A DNA stretch of 64,000 bases from Priestia filamentosa (GCF_900177535.1 NZ_FXAJ01000005.1:1-64000); one strand, 5' to 3'; counted from the stretch's first letter, positions 17,208 through 26,876 are shown. Numbers and translations: made by a program. Notes: generated by a model from the sequence alone, not told the origin.

Positions 17208-18681
17208 TTATGTAATTTGGCCACTACTAATTCCTTTGATAACAGGGATTATTCTTATGTTTTTTAGCCGAAATGTTACTGTTGCTCGTACAATTAGCAT
17301 AGTTTCTTCTCTTGTGGCTACTGGTTTCTCTGTACTTCTTGTACACTTAGTTAAAACGCATGGAATTTTAACTCATGAGCTTGGGGGATGGAAACCTCCT
17401 TTTGGAATTGTACTTGTAGCTGATATGTTTTCAGCATTACTTGTCCTTACAACAAGTATTGTCAGCTTGTGCTGTATTTTATTTGCTTTTCGTTCTATTG
17501 GAATTGAACGAGAAAGATTCTATTTTTACTCTTTTGTTCAATTTATGATTGTAGGTGTCACAGGAGCATTTTTAACTGGAGATATCTTTAACTTATTTGT
17601 ATTCTTCGAAGTTATGTTAATGTCTTCCTATGTCTTGATCTCATTAGGAGGCACAAAACTCCAACTTCGAGAGTCTCTTAAATATATTCTTGTAAATATT
17701 GTTTCTTCAGCTCTTTTTGTTATCGCTGTTGGGTTCCTATACTCTGTAACAGGAACATTAAATATGGCTGATTTATCAGTAAAAGTTGCCGAAGTAGGAC
17801 AACCTGGTATCATTACAGCTATTGCTCTTCTCTTATTTGTGGTCTTCGCCATAAAAGGAGCACTATTCCCACTATATTTTTGGCTTCCTGGTTCATACAA
17901 AGCACCTCCACCTGTTGTAACAGCTTTATTTGGTGCACTGTTAACTAAAGTTGGTGTTTATGCTATATTCCGAGTGTTTACACTTATTTTCTATCATGAT
18001 CAAGCATTTACACATACTATTATTGGTTATGTATCGCTTCTAACAATTGTAGCAGGATGCATTGGAGCTATTGCCTATTGGGATATTGAAAAAATTATTA
18101 TTTATAACATTATCATTGCAGTCGGTGTTATTGTATATGGAGTTACCTTAACAACAGAAACTGGGATTGCCGGAGCACTTTACTATTTAATTCATGACAT
18201 GATTATTAAAGCAGCGCTATTTCTATTAGCAGGAGCAATGATTACTATTACAGGAACAGCTTCAGCCAAAAAAATGGGTGGTCTAATTAAACGTCACCCT
18301 TTCCTCGGATGGATGTTCTTTGTAGCTGTAATTTCTCTTGCTGGAATCCCTCCTTTGAGTGGCTTCATTGGAAAGTTCTTATTAGTAGAAGGTGCTGCAC
18401 AGTCACATAGCTATCTGTTTATGGGTATCCTTTTAATCTCAAGTTTAGTTGTTCTATATTCTGTCATCAAAATCTTCATTCATGCTTTCTGGCGTGAGCC
18501 AAAGTTAACAGAGAAAGAAGAGAAAGGAACAACAAAGGGAATGTTACTACCTATTGTCATTCTACTAGCTCTTTCTGTTGGGTTAGGTGTAGGAGCTGAA
18601 TTTGTTTCTCCTTACATTTTTGAGGCTGCAAAAACGCTAATGGACCCGTCTATTTATATTGACGCGGTTTTAAAGGAGTAG
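17200..18681 (+). CDS. mrpD: Na+/H+ antiporter subunit MrpD
   Basis: This 493-residue NuoN/NuoM-like subunit is one of two antiporter-type channels in the complex. Motifs include FLTGDIFNLFVFFEVMLMSS near residue 125 with the key glutamate, FAIKGALFPLYFWLPGSYKA near residue 215 and YYLIHDMIIKAALFLLAGA near residue 325. ATG at 17200 lies inside the mrpC end. A GTG nine bases upstream is possible but sits in the ribosome-binding region. Confidence 0.95.
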   Translation: MSNYVIWPLLIPLITGIILMFFSRNVTVARTISIVSSLVATGFSVLLVHLVKTHGILTHELGGWKPPFGIVLVADMFSALLVLTTSIVSLCCILFAFRSIGIERERFYFYSFVQFMIVGVTGAFLTGDIFNLFVFFEVMLMSSYVLISLGGTKLQLRESLKYILVNIVSSALFVIAVGFLYSVTGTLNMADLSVKVAEVGQPGIITAIALLLFVVFAIKGALFPLYFWLPGSYKAPPPVVTALFGALLTKVGVYAIFRVFTLIFYHDQAFTHTIIGYVSLLTIVAGCIGAIAYWDIEKIIIYNIIIAVGVIVYGVTLTTETGIAGALYYLIHDMIIKAALFLLAGAMITITGTASAKKMGGLIKRHPFLGWMFFVAVISLAGIPPLSGFIGKFLLVEGAAQSHSYLFMGILLISSLVVLYSVIKIFIHAFWREPKLTEKEEKGTTKGMLLPIVILLALSVGLGVGAEFVSPYIFEAAKTLMDPSIYIDAVLKE

Positions 18682-18688
18682 GTGAAAT

Positions 18689-19165
18689 ATGTCGTTTCAA
18701 ATCCTTTTAAACGTAATAATTGCTTTATTATGGATGTTCTTTCAAAATGCTTGGAACGGTCTTGCATTTTCCAAAGGCTATCTCGTTGGGATCATTATCT
18801 TATTCTGTTTAAGACGTTTTTTCCCTACCCGTTTTTATATTCAAAGACTTGTTTCTATCGTTTATTTGCTTTTATTATTCTTAGTTGAATTACTCAAAGC
18901 AAACTATAGTGTGTTAAAAGAAGTCATTCGCCCAACCTTAAAGATTCAACCAGGAATCTTTGCTCTTCCACTTGAAGTAGAAAAAGATTGGGAAATTATG
19001 CTTCTTGCTAATATGATCACCCTTACTCCTGGAACACTTGTTGTTGATATTTCAGATGATAATTCAGTTTTATATATCCATGCAATGCATATTGACGATG
19101 TACATGATGCAATTGATGATATTAAGAATTCATTTGAAAAAGCTATTATGGAGGTGAGTCGATGA
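18689..19165 (+). CDS. mrpE: Na+/H+ antiporter subunit MrpE
   Basis: This 158-residue subunit has two to three N-terminal helices and a soluble C-terminal domain. The TPGTLVVDISDDNSVLYIHA stretch near residue 112 is the clearest family signature. It starts seven bases after mrpD and overlaps mrpF by four bases (ATGA). Confidence 0.94.
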   Translation: MSFQILLNVIIALLWMFFQNAWNGLAFSKGYLVGIIILFCLRRFFPTRFYIQRLVSIVYLLLLFLVELLKANYSVLKEVIRPTLKIQPGIFALPLEVEKDWEIMLLANMITLTPGTLVVDISDDNSVLYIHAMHIDDVHDAIDDIKNSFEKAIMEVSR

Positions 19166-19449
19166 CCCTTAATATTCTCACTACAATAGCTTTAATCATT
19201 TTATCACTAGCAACGATAGGACTTCTCTATAGGGTTGTGAAAGGACCCGGTATCTCAGACCGTGTTATGGCTCTTGATGCAATTGGTATTAACCTTATGG
19301 CTATTACAGGAATTACATGTATTATAGTTGATACAGATGCATTTTTAGATATTATTCTCCTGATAGGGATACTAGCCTTTATTGGAACAGTTGCTTTTGC
19401 TAAGTTTCTTGAGAGAGGAGCCATTATTGATCATGACCGAGACAGCTAA
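19162..19449 (+). CDS. mrpF: Na+/H+ antiporter subunit MrpF
   Basis: This 95-residue, three-helix subunit contains VVKGPGISDRVMALDAIGIN near residue 24, a hallmark of MrpF. It starts at ATGA overlapping mrpE, with GGAGGTG upstream, and its 3' end overlaps mrpG. Confidence 0.94.
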   Translation: MTLNILTTIALIILSLATIGLLYRVVKGPGISDRVMALDAIGINLMAITGITCIIVDTDAFLDIILLIGILAFIGTVAFAKFLERGAIIDHDRDS

Positions 19450-19792
19450 ACTTATAGTAGGTATTTTAGTCTTATTAGGAAGCCTTCTTTCCCTTATTAC
19501 AACAATTGGAATGCTGCGCTTTCCTGATACTTATACGAGAGCTCATGCAGCTTCTAAAAGTGCTACACTTGGTATTATGCTCACACTCATTGGAACTGCA
19601 GCATACTTCTGGTTTACAAAAGGATATATAAGCGCAAAAATTATCCTTGGTATTGTCTTTGTACTAATGACAACTCCTGTAGCTTCCCATTTGATTACGA
19701 GAGCCTCTTACAATAAAGGTGTTGCTCTTTGGAAAGGGAGCGTTAGGGATGACCTTAAAGAAAAATATAAAAAACAGAAGCAAGAACAATAA
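19433..19792 (+). CDS. mrpG: Na+/H+ antiporter subunit MrpG
   Basis: This 119-residue, three-helix subunit carries the family motif FPDTYTRAHAASKSATLGIM near residue 32. ATG at 19433 or TTG at 19427 (six bases after GGAG) are both possible starts inside mrpF. It is the last gene of the seven-gene operon, which is complete and in the standard A to G order; a perfect terminator follows immediately. Confidence 0.94.
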   Translation: MTETAKLIVGILVLLGSLLSLITTIGMLRFPDTYTRAHAASKSATLGIMLTLIGTAAYFWFTKGYISAKIILGIVFVLMTTPVASHLITRASYNKGVALWKGSVRDDLKEKYKKQKQEQ

Positions 19793-19827
19793 AAAAACGA
19801 TCCACACATGTGTGGATCGTTTTTTTT
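19791..19827. terminator. Bidirectional terminator mrpG / yugJ
   Basis: A perfect palindrome around CACATGTG with arms ending in ACGATC and GATCGT is flanked by seven A and eight T. It serves mrp (plus) and yugJ (minus). Confidence 0.95.
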
Positions 19828-19828
19828 A

Positions 19829-20992
19829 TTATAAAGAAGCACGTAAAATAGCTAATACATCTTCTTTGTTTAGTACTTTAAATTTACCAAATTCTCCGTT
19901 TGCCATCGCTCTATCTGCCATAAGCTCTAGTTTAGAATCATCAATGTCATAATCAGTCAAGCGAGTTGGTGCTCCAAGGCTTGTCCAGAATTCACGTAGC
20001 TTCTCAATTCCTTCAAGAGCCACTTCTCGATCAGATTTCCCCTCTTCTTCAACTTGGAATACGCGAGTAGCAATCTGTTTAAAGCGATCCACATTTTGAT
20101 CAAGCGTATGCTTCATCCAGTTCGGGAACAAAATAGCAAGACCTCCTGCATGAGGAATATCATATACAGCTGAAACAGCATGTTCGATATTATGTGTTGC
20201 CCAGTCACCACTGTATCCCATTTGAAGCATGCCGTTTAAGGCAATCGTACCTGAATATAAGATTGTTTCGCGGTGCTCATAGCTTTCTAAGTTTTCAAGA
20301 AGTTTTGGTGCTGTATCAATAACTGTTCTTAACGTTGCTTCACACATACCATCTTGAAGCTTTGTATTCGAAACATGGTGGAAATATTGTTCAAATACAT
20401 GACTCATCATATCAATCATGCCATACACAGTTTGATCTTTTGGAACTGTAAATGTGTTAACAGGATCTAGAATTGAGAATTGCGGGAATGTTGCTGGGCT
20501 ACCCCACCCATATTTCTCATTTGTTTCCCAATTCGTAATAACAGATCCAGCGTTCATTTCAGAACCTGTTGCAGCTAACGTTAGGACTGTACCAAATGGA
20601 AGCGCTTCTGTTGCAAATGCTTTTTTCGTTACTAAATCCCAAGCATCACCATCATACTTAGCACCTGCTACAACAGCTTTTGTACAATCAATAACGCTTC
20701 CACCACCAACTGCTAGTGCAAACTCAATACCTTCTTGTTTACAAATTTCTACACCTTTTCTTACCGTTGTCAAACGAGGGTTTGGCTCAACGCCCGCTAG
20801 CTCATGAACTGTTGCTCCAACTTCGTTCAAAATGTTCATTACATCATCATATAGTCCGTTACGCTTAATGCTTCCGCCACCATAGACTAAAAGAACTTTC
20901 TTTCCATACTGTGGAACGAGTTCACGCAATTGCTCAACTTGCCCTTTACCAAAAATTAATTTAGTTGGGTTATAAAATGTAAAATTATCCAA
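19829..20992 (-). CDS. yugJ: Iron-containing alcohol dehydrogenase (YugJ-type)
   Basis: This 387-residue member of the group III Fe/Zn alcohol dehydrogenases matches B. subtilis YugJ; it is probably an NADP(H)-dependent butanol dehydrogenase-like enzyme. N-terminal [20 protein letters not shown], nucleotide-binding [20 protein letters not shown] near residue 95 and the metal-binding region with HVFEQYFH and [15 protein letters not shown] are visible. TTG at 20992 is the start, eight bases after GAGGAGGG; upstream in-frame codons are untranslated leader. Physiological substrate is unknown. Confidence 0.9.
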   Translation of the reverse strand: MDNFTFYNPTKLIFGKGQVEQLRELVPQYGKKVLLVYGGGSIKRNGLYDDVMNILNEVGATVHELAGVEPNPRLTTVRKGVEICKQEGIEFALAVGGGSVIDCTKAVVAGAKYDGDAWDLVTKKAFATEALPFGTVLTLAATGSEMNAGSVITNWETNEKYGWGSPATFPQFSILDPVNTFTVPKDQTVYGMIDMMSHVFEQYFHHVSNTKLQDGMCEATLRTVIDTAPKLLENLESYEHRETILYSGTIALNGMLQMGYSGDWATHNIEHAVSAVYDIPHAGGLAILFPNWMKHTLDQNVDRFKQIATRVFQVEEEGKSDREVALEGIEKLREFWTSLGAPTRLTDYDIDDSKLELMADRAMANGEFGKFKVLNKEDVLAILRASL

Positions 20993-21020
20993 AATAAATT
21001 CCCTCCTCAATTTCTTCCTT

Positions 21021-21050
21021 ATTATGCAGAAATCCATTTTACTTTGTAAA
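21021..21050 (-). promoter_or_regulatory. yugJ promoter
   Basis: On the minus strand, TTTACA (21045-21050) and CATAAT (21021-21026) are separated by 18 bases, just before the yugJ ribosome-binding site. Confidence 0.5.
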
Positions 21051-21204
21051 GAAATGTGCTCCTTCTTTAAAGTGTCACAAACTCTAAAAAAACATGTTCT
21101 ATAAAATAGGCATTACCCACAAACATTACCACAGAAACCGCAGAATATTTTCACCCTAAAACACCAAGCTAATAAGGAAAGATTACAAAAGGAGGTTGTC
21201 AACT

Positions 21205-21438
21205 ATGAGTGGTATTCAACGAACTGCACTTGTTCTTACTATTATCGGAGCAATCAACTGGGGACTTATCGGGTTCTTTCAGTTTGATCTAGTAGCGGCT
21301 ATTTTTGGAGGCCAAGCTTCTGCTCTTTCTCGTATTATTTATGGATTGGTCGGCATTGCTGGCTTAATTAACTTGGGACTTCTGTTTAAGCCTTCTACAG
21401 AAGTAGAGCGTACAGAGCCAAAAATGAATGAACAATAA
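21205..21438 (+). CDS. yuzA: YuzA-family (DUF378) membrane protein
   Basis: This 77-residue protein has two membrane helices and the DUF378 pattern: an early AINWGLIGFFQFDLVAAIFG and a later IIYGLVGIAGLINLG. Function is unknown. ATG at 21205 follows AAAGGAGG by nine bases. As in B. subtilis it lies beside yugJ. A strong terminator shared with rocD follows. Confidence 0.88.
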   Translation: MSGIQRTALVLTIIGAINWGLIGFFQFDLVAAIFGGQASALSRIIYGLVGIAGLINLGLLFKPSTEVERTEPKMNEQ

Positions 21439-21440
21439 AA

Positions 21441-21468
21441 AAGCAGGGGCCTACTATAGCCCCTGCTT
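21441..21468. terminator. Bidirectional terminator yuzA / rocD
   Basis: AAGCAGGGGC (21441-21450) pairs with GCCCCTGCTT (21459-21468), with an 8-base loop. A-rich and TTCTTCTT flanks lie on the two sides. Confidence 0.85.
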
Positions 21469-21475
21469 CTTCTTA

Positions 21476-22669
21476 TCATTGAAGAATTTTTTTAATTTTG
21501 TCAATAGCCCAATCTAAGTCTTCTTGTTCAATAATAAGCGGTGGAGCAAAACGAATTACAGTATCGTGCGTTTCCTTACATAGCAATCCTTCCCCTTTTA
21601 GCTTTTCACAGTATGGCCGCGCTTTTTCATGAAGTTCTACTCCAATAAATAGACCCTTTCCCCGCACTTCTTTAACAATTGATGACTGAACGTTTTCTAA
21701 CTGTTCTTTGAAATAGTTCCCTAAATTGAATGATCTTCCCACAAGATTTTCATCTTGAATAACGTCAAGAGAAGCTAGAGAAACAGCGCATGCTAAGGGA
21801 TTTCCCCCAAACGTTGATCCATGTGAACCTGGGTTAAATACACCTAGAATTTCTTTATTTGCCGCAACGCATGAAATAGGAAAAACACCTCCTCCTAGGG
21901 CTTTCCCTAAGATTAGTACGTCTGGTTCTACGTCTTCCCAATCACAAGCAAACATCTTTCCTGTTCTTCCGAGTCCTACTTGAATCTCATCTGCCACAAA
22001 TAGAACGTTTTGTTCCTTACAAAGAGCAGCAGCTTCTTTCAAGAAGCCTTGTGGAGGAACGTTAATTCCTGCTTCACCTTGGATAGGTTCCATTAGGAAT
22101 GCAACAGTATTCGGCGTAATCGCTTCTTTCAGCGCTTTTAAGTCTCCGTATGGAACAAGCTTTATGCCAGGAAGCATCGGACCAAAGCCACGCTTATATT
22201 CTTCTTCCGAAGAAAGCGAAACTGCTGTCATTGTACGTCCATGAAAGTTATCGTAGCATGCAATAATTTCAGCTTTATTTTCCTCAATTCCTTTTTTCTC
22301 GTAGCCCCAGCGTCTTACAGCCTTTACTGCTGTTTCCACTGCTTCTGCTCCTGTGTTCATAGGTAAAATCATCTCTTTATTTGTAACCTCACACATTCTC
22401 TCATACCATGGACCAAGTTGGTCATTGTGAAAAGCTCTTGATGTAAGGGTGACACGGTCTGCCTGTTTTTTTAATGCTTCAATAATTTTAGGATGTCGAT
22501 GCCCTTGGTTAACGGCTGAGTATGCACTAAGCATATCCATATATCGATTTCCCTCTGGATCTTCTACCCATACCCCTTCTGCCTTTGAAATAACAATTGG
22601 TAATGGATGATAATTGTTGGCACCAAATTTTTCGGTTTGGTTAATCACCTTTTCACTTGTTGTCTTCAT
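21476..22669 (-). CDS. rocD: Ornithine aminotransferase
   Basis: This 397-residue PLP enzyme transfers the delta-amino group of ornithine to 2-oxoglutarate, giving glutamate semialdehyde, in arginine catabolism. Class-III aminotransferase motifs are [20 protein letters not shown] near residue 103, [20 protein letters not shown] near residue 225 and the PLP lysine in [15 protein letters not shown] near residue 254. The start follows GAGGGGGG. No sigma-54-type promoter, as used by B. subtilis rocDEF, is seen upstream; instead TATAAT on the minus strand (about 22711-22716) suggests a sigma-A promoter. No rocE or rocF is adjacent. Confidence 0.93.
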   Translation of the reverse strand: MKTTSEKVINQTEKFGANNYHPLPIVISKAEGVWVEDPEGNRYMDMLSAYSAVNQGHRHPKIIEALKKQADRVTLTSRAFHNDQLGPWYERMCEVTNKEMILPMNTGAEAVETAVKAVRRWGYEKKGIEENKAEIIACYDNFHGRTMTAVSLSSEEEYKRGFGPMLPGIKLVPYGDLKALKEAITPNTVAFLMEPIQGEAGINVPPQGFLKEAAALCKEQNVLFVADEIQVGLGRTGKMFACDWEDVEPDVLILGKALGGGVFPISCVAANKEILGVFNPGSHGSTFGGNPLACAVSLASLDVIQDENLVGRSFNLGNYFKEQLENVQSSIVKEVRGKGLFIGVELHEKARPYCEKLKGEGLLCKETHDTVIRFAPPLIIEQEDLDWAIDKIKKILQ

Positions 22670-22765
22670 TTTTCATCCCCCCTCAAAATTTCTAAACATT
22701 CTTACTATTAATTATACTGAAGCAACCGTATCTAAAAGTAAATAAAAGAAACTCATTTTTCATTA

Positions 22766-22785
22766 GTTCCTCTTCTAAGGGGAAC
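22766..22785. repeat. Imperfect palindrome upstream of rocD
   Basis: GTTCC...GGAAC arms (22766-22785) form a 20-base imperfect palindrome, about 100 bases before the rocD start and upstream of its likely promoter. It could be an operator; the binding protein is unknown. Confidence 0.35.
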
Positions 22786-22826
22786 ATTACCCGTTCTTTT
22801 CTTCCTTCTAACGTATAAAAAGCAAT

Positions 22827-22857
22827 AAAAAAAGCAGCTGACTTATCAGCTGCTTTT
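22827..22857 (-). terminator. yugI terminator
   Basis: GCAGCTGA pairs with TCAGCTGC around a 4-base loop, and seven T follow on the minus strand. Confidence 0.92.
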
Positions 22858-22865
22858 CACCGTCT

Positions 22866-23264
22866 TTACTTCTTAATTAGATCTTGACGGTTAGATTGCT
22901 CAACCCACTCTTCAAGCTTTTCGCGTAGTGTGTTGAAACCTTGTGGTGCTGCGTTCTCTACAGGTTGCGCTGGTGCTGCTTGAGGACGCTTTTTCTTTGG
23001 TTCTTCTTTTACTTCTGGTTCTGGTTGAGTAGCACGAATAGAAAGACCAAGCTTTCCAGACTTTTCGTCAACAGAAATAACTTTTACAGGTACTTCTTGA
23101 CCTACTTTAAGATGCTCATTAATATCTTTAACGAAACCGTGAGTAACTTCTGAAATATGAACTAAACCTTGAGTTTCTTCGTCTAGTGCAACGAAAGCTC
23201 CGTATGGTTGAATTCCTGTAACTTTTCCATCAATAACGCTACCTACTGTAAACTTTTCAGCCAT
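22866..23264 (-). CDS. yugI: S1 RNA-binding domain protein (general stress protein 13 type)
   Basis: This 132-residue protein has an S1 domain at residues 5-75 (GSVIDGKVTGIQPYGAFVAL, then GLVHISEVTHGFVKDI), typical of RNA or ribosome association. A Pro/Glu/Lys-rich linker and a short C-terminal helix follow. It matches B. subtilis YugI (GSP13). The start follows AGGAG, and a good sigma-A promoter lies upstream. It probably binds the ribosome or polymerase region under stress; the exact role is unclear. Confidence 0.9.
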   Translation of the reverse strand: MAEKFTVGSVIDGKVTGIQPYGAFVALDEETQGLVHISEVTHGFVKDINEHLKVGQEVPVKVISVDEKSGKLGLSIRATQPEPEVKEEPKKKRPQAAPAQPVENAAPQGFNTLREKLEEWVEQSNRQDLIKK

Positions 23265-23661
23265 GTAAACACTCCTAAGTTTTTGTTAGTTTTTTCTCGA
23301 TTATACGCAATTTTAAATTATAGCATACTTATCTGTCATAATCAAAACAATCCTGCCTTATACTTAGTTTAGACTGTTGCTTCTTTTTTGTATTCTTTAG
23401 GTTAAATAAAATAATGAGTAATTATTACCATCTCCTTTTTTCTCTATCTTCCTTGGAATGGTTACTGGAATGTGTTTCTTCGCTATATAGCCCTCCAAAA
23501 ATAAAGAAGGATACAAAATCGACACATAGTTTTCAGAATATTATCATCAAATTTTCTTGAACTGTGTTAAAATGTAAGAAAAGATAAAAAACTTCTGTTG
23601 GGGGAAGAGTGAAGGTCAAAAGAGGTGGTTGTGTAAAAACTTTAAACAGGGAGGCTAAAAA
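23265..23661. other. Divergent region yugI / XRE regulator
   Basis: This 397-base stretch contains the yugI promoter at its left end and possible promoter elements for the XRE gene at the right end (TTGAAC at about 23558, 17 bases, AAAGAT). Minus-strand bases 23397-23486 encode a 29-residue basic peptide frame preceded by TTGGAGGG but lacking a normal start codon; see findings. Confidence 0.45.
23317..23345 (-). promoter_or_regulatory. yugI promoter
   Basis: On the minus strand, TTGATT (23340-23345) and TATAAT (23317-23322) are separated by 17 bases, with an extended TGC before the -10. Confidence 0.7.
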
Positions 23662-24033
23662 ATGAATACAATTGGACAAAATATTCGTTTTCAGCGTGAG
23701 CAAAAAGGAATGTCACAGGAAGAGCTAGCATTGAAAATCCGTGTAGGAACTTCAACAATTCAAAAATATGAATCAGGCCAAAGTTTACCTGATACTCAAA
23801 CTATTTTAAAGATCTCTACTGCTCTCGATATTCCAGCAGCAGAGCTCACAAGCAGACCTACCGTGCGCCAGCTTGTTTTTCCAGATGCTGAGCTAACACA
23901 GCTTGTTAATGAGATTGGGGTCGAAAGAACAAAGCGCCTGTTACAAAAGATAAAAGGATATAGCGATGATCAATTTTTAACAATTATGAACACGTTATTT
24001 TATGAAAAAGACCTTCTTATTGAAGAAGGATAA
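23662..24033 (+). CDS. XRE-family transcriptional regulator
   Basis: This 123-residue protein has an N-terminal Cro/CI helix-turn-helix at residues 5-58 (IGQNIRFQREQKGMSQEELA, then STIQKYESGQSLP). The C-terminal part is helical, with GVERTKRLLQKIKGYSDDQF. The ribosome-binding site is good (AGGGAGG), and it has its own terminator. It does not belong to the conserved B. subtilis order as I recall it, so it may be an insertion. Target genes are unknown, and there is no phage context. Confidence 0.85.
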   Translation: MNTIGQNIRFQREQKGMSQEELALKIRVGTSTIQKYESGQSLPDTQTILKISTALDIPAAELTSRPTVRQLVFPDAELTQLVNEIGVERTKRLLQKIKGYSDDQFLTIMNTLFYEKDLLIEEG

Positions 24034-24034
24034 T

Positions 24035-24070
24035 AAAAAAAGGAACGTACTTCTGTACGTTCCTTTTTTT
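24035..24070. terminator. Bidirectional terminator XRE gene / alaT
   Basis: GGAACGTAC and GTACGTTCC form a perfect stem with a TTCT loop, flanked by seven A and seven T. Confidence 0.95.
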
Positions 24071-25253
24071 ATACCTGTTGTTTTTCTTTTACTTTTGTAA
24101 ACTGACTCATAAATCGTTCCATTCTTCTTAGAGCTTCCTGTAAGGAATCAAGAGAAGCCGCATAAGAACAACGCACATATCCTTCTCCGCTTTCTCCAAA
24201 CACATGCCCAGGTACAACTGCTACTTTTTGTTCTAACAACAGCCTTTCTGCGAATTCATTTGATGTTAAACCCGTTGCTTTCACAGAAGGGAACGCATAA
24301 AAAGCTCCGCCTGGCTTGTGACATGATAATCCAATTTCATTTAACGATTTAACGAAGAAGTTGCGACGACGACGATAGCTTTTTTTCATTGTCTGCACAT
24401 CTTCTTCTCCTGTTTTCAAAGCTTCCAACGCTCCATATTGAGCCATTGTTGGCGCACACATCATTGCATATTGATGAACTTTAAGCATCGCCCCTGCCAA
24501 ATCTTCGTGGGCGCATAAAAATCCAAGGCGCCATCCTGTCATCGCAAATCCTTTTGAAAAACCTGAGATAATGATTGTACGGTCTTTCATCCCTTCTAAT
24601 GAAGCGATTGAACAATACTCTTCATCATATGTTAACTCAGCATAAATTTCGTCTGCTAACACAATAAGATCCTGCTCTTTTGCAATAGCAGCAATTTCTT
24701 CAAGCTCTCCTTTTGAAAGAACGCTTCCCGTTGGATTGTTTGGCGAACAGATTAAGATAGCTTTTGTTTTATCTGTAAGCTGTTCTTTTATTTTAGAAGC
24801 ATGAAGTTTAAAGTCTTCTTCCCCGTTTGTTTGAACAAACTTAGGAATGCCTCCAACAAGCTCAACTAACGGTCCATAAGCAACAAAGCTCGGTTCGATA
24901 ATGAGAACTTCTTCACCAGGATTTACAATGGATCTCATAGCGATATCAAGCGCTTGACTCGCTCCTACTGTTACAATAATATTAGAGTTTGCTTCATATT
25001 GAAGATCAAATTTACGCTCCATATAGTTTGCAATTTCTTCTCTTAGTTCCAATAACCCTGCATTTGCCGTATATGACGTGTACCCTTTCTCTAGAGATAA
25101 GATAGATGCCTCACGTACAGACCATGAAGTAACAAAATCTGGTTCTCCAACCCCAAGTGAAATCACGTCTTCCATCCCATTCGCAAGATCAAAAAAACGG
25201 CGAATGCCTGATGGCTGAAGTTCATCTACGGTTTTTGATAAATGTCGTTTCAT
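24069..25253 (-). CDS. alaT: Aminotransferase, probable alanine transaminase AlaT
   Basis: This 394-residue class I/II PLP aminotransferase matches B. subtilis YugH/AlaT. Motifs are ISLGVGEPDFVTSWSVREAS near residue 31, CSPNNPTGSVLSKGELE near residue 170, VLADEIYAELTYD near residue 198 and the PLP lysine in IISGFSKGFAMTGWRLGFLC near residue 230. Its start overlaps the stop of the Lrp-type regulator by one base (TAATG), so the two form an alaRT-like operon. Overall similarity cannot exclude a broader aromatic or branched substrate range. Confidence 0.88.
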   Translation of the reverse strand: MKRHLSKTVDELQPSGIRRFFDLANGMEDVISLGVGEPDFVTSWSVREASILSLEKGYTSYTANAGLLELREEIANYMERKFDLQYEANSNIIVTVGASQALDIAMRSIVNPGEEVLIIEPSFVAYGPLVELVGGIPKFVQTNGEEDFKLHASKIKEQLTDKTKAILICSPNNPTGSVLSKGELEEIAAIAKEQDLIVLADEIYAELTYDEEYCSIASLEGMKDRTIIISGFSKGFAMTGWRLGFLCAHEDLAGAMLKVHQYAMMCAPTMAQYGALEALKTGEEDVQTMKKSYRRRRNFFVKSLNEIGLSCHKPGGAFYAFPSVKATGLTSNEFAERLLLEQKVAVVPGHVFGESGEGYVRCSYAASLDSLQEALRRMERFMSQFTKVKEKQQV

Positions 25254-25753
25254 TATGGTGACACCACAATTCTTTTGTCGTCGTCATCATATTCATAAAT
25301 TGTACCATCATGTTTATATTTCTTCATAATGAAATGGGTTGTTGTGGAAACTACTGAATCAAGTGTTGATAATTTCTCAGACACGAAATTTGCAATTTGA
25401 GACATTGATTTTCCTTCGATCGTAACAGATAAGTCATACGTACCTGACATCAAATAAACCGCTTTAACCTCCTCGAAGCGATAAATTCGCTCTGCAATTT
25501 CATCAAATCCAACACCGCGCTTTGGTGTCACTTTCACATCAATCATAGCTGTTACACCTTCATGGCCGTCTACACGACGCCAGTTAATATCTGTTGAATA
25601 TTGAACAATTACTTTTTTGCCTTCAAGCTTTTCTACAACTTCTTTTGTTTCTTTCTCTGATAAGTCCACCATTTTAGCGATACTATCAAGAGGTAATCGG
25701 CTATCGTGTTCTAATATTTCTAAAATTTCCAATTCTTTTTCAGATAATTGCAC
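25253..25753 (-). CDS. alaR: Lrp/AsnC-family regulator AlaR
   Basis: This 166-residue protein has an N-terminal winged helix (residues 3-60, with LEILEHDSRLPLDSIAKMVD) and a C-terminal RAM ligand-binding domain (residues 65-150, with MSGTYDLSVTIEGKSM). It is translationally coupled to alaT and matches B. subtilis YugG/AlaR, reported to activate alaRT in response to alanine. GTG at 25753 is the start, after GAGGAGG. Confidence 0.9.
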   Translation of the reverse strand: MQLSEKELEILEILEHDSRLPLDSIAKMVDLSEKETKEVVEKLEGKKVIVQYSTDINWRRVDGHEGVTAMIDVKVTPKRGVGFDEIAERIYRFEEVKAVYLMSGTYDLSVTIEGKSMSQIANFVSEKLSTLDSVVSTTTHFIMKKYKHDGTIYEYDDDDKRIVVSP

Positions 25754-26011
25754 GGAAAATCCTCCTCATGTCCCTTTACTGATACTCGTACTTATACTTA
25801 CATTAAGTCGTATACCATTATACACTTTTGTTCTAGCAAAGATTATAACAAATCCGCTCTTGTTCTCCTACCTCTTTTTCAACTTCTTTTTTCACACATA
25901 TTCCCAACCCTCTACAGAGAAAGCGATATCCACTCTTTTTCCAGTTAAAAACTTTGCTTAAGAACAAAGAAAACGGGAAAACTATGAAAAAAATTGTTGG
26001 AGTTGAACTAA

Positions 26012-26842
26012 ATGCAGAACGTTGCCTTTTCGTCTGGACATTATATTGATTTTATAAATGGGGTAAAAGTTTTTTACGAAGTACATGGTTATCGTAAAAA
26101 CAAACCGACAGTCTTATTAATACATGGGTTTTTGTCTTCTACGTTCAGCTTCAGACGTTTAATTCCTATTTTAAAAGAAGACTTCACAGTTATCGCAGTT
26201 GACCTCCCTCCTTTTGGTCAAAGCGAGAAATCCCTCTCTTTTAAATATTCATATCAAAACCTTGCAAATCTTGTGACAGGACTTTTAGATTTATGGGGAA
26301 TTAGTAAAGCAATTGTGATGGGACATTCAATGGGAGGACAAATTGCATTAAATATCGCAAAAGAAAAGCCAAACTATGTTTCAAGCCTTGTGCTTTTATG
26401 CAGCTCAGGTTATTTAAGCAGAGCTCATTATGGACTTGTTGCTTCTTCTTACTTGCCTTATTTTCATCTCTGGATTAAGCGTTGGCTAGGGAGAAAAGGA
26501 ATTCAAGGAAATTTAGAAAATGTTGTGTACAACTTAGATCTTGTGAATCAAGAAATGGTTGATGGATATATGAAACCATTTCGAACCGATCACATCTTTA
26601 TGGCTCTAGCTAAGATGATTAGAGATCGTGAAGGGGATTTATCGTCTGAAGCCTTAAAAAAAATCGATATTCCAACGCTTTTAATTTGGGGAGAGGAAGA
26701 TAAAGTAGTACCGATTAGCGTTGGCAAAAGACTTCATGGAGACATTTTAAATTCTACATTTATTTCCCTTAATAAGACAGGACACTTAGTTCCCGAAGAA
26801 AACCCTAAAGCAATTTGGAGACATATGCTACAATTTATTTAA
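26012..26842 (+). CDS. yugF: Alpha/beta hydrolase YugF
   Basis: This 276-residue alpha/beta-hydrolase-fold protein has the oxyanion HGFLSSTFSFRRL near residue 38, nucleophile elbow GHSMGGQ near residue 107, acid near WGEEDKVVP and catalytic His in KTGHLVPEE near residue 256. The triad is complete, so it should be an active esterase or similar hydrolase; the substrate is unknown. It is divergent from alaR, as in B. subtilis. The start follows TTGGAG. Confidence 0.87.
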   Translation: MQNVAFSSGHYIDFINGVKVFYEVHGYRKNKPTVLLIHGFLSSTFSFRRLIPILKEDFTVIAVDLPPFGQSEKSLSFKYSYQNLANLVTGLLDLWGISKAIVMGHSMGGQIALNIAKEKPNYVSSLVLLCSSGYLSRAHYGLVASSYLPYFHLWIKRWLGRKGIQGNLENVVYNLDLVNQEMVDGYMKPFRTDHIFMALAKMIRDREGDLSSEALKKIDIPTLLIWGEEDKVVPISVGKRLHGDILNSTFISLNKTGHLVPEENPKAIWRHMLQFI

Positions 26843-26845
26843 AAA

Positions 26846-26872
26846 GAGAGACTCCATCTACTAGAGTCTCTC
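26846..26872. terminator. Bidirectional terminator yugF / yugE
   Basis: GAGAGACTC and GAGTCTCTC form a 9-bp stem with a 9-base loop. CTTCTT follows on plus, TTTTT on minus. Confidence 0.75.
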
Positions 26873-26876
26873 CTTC

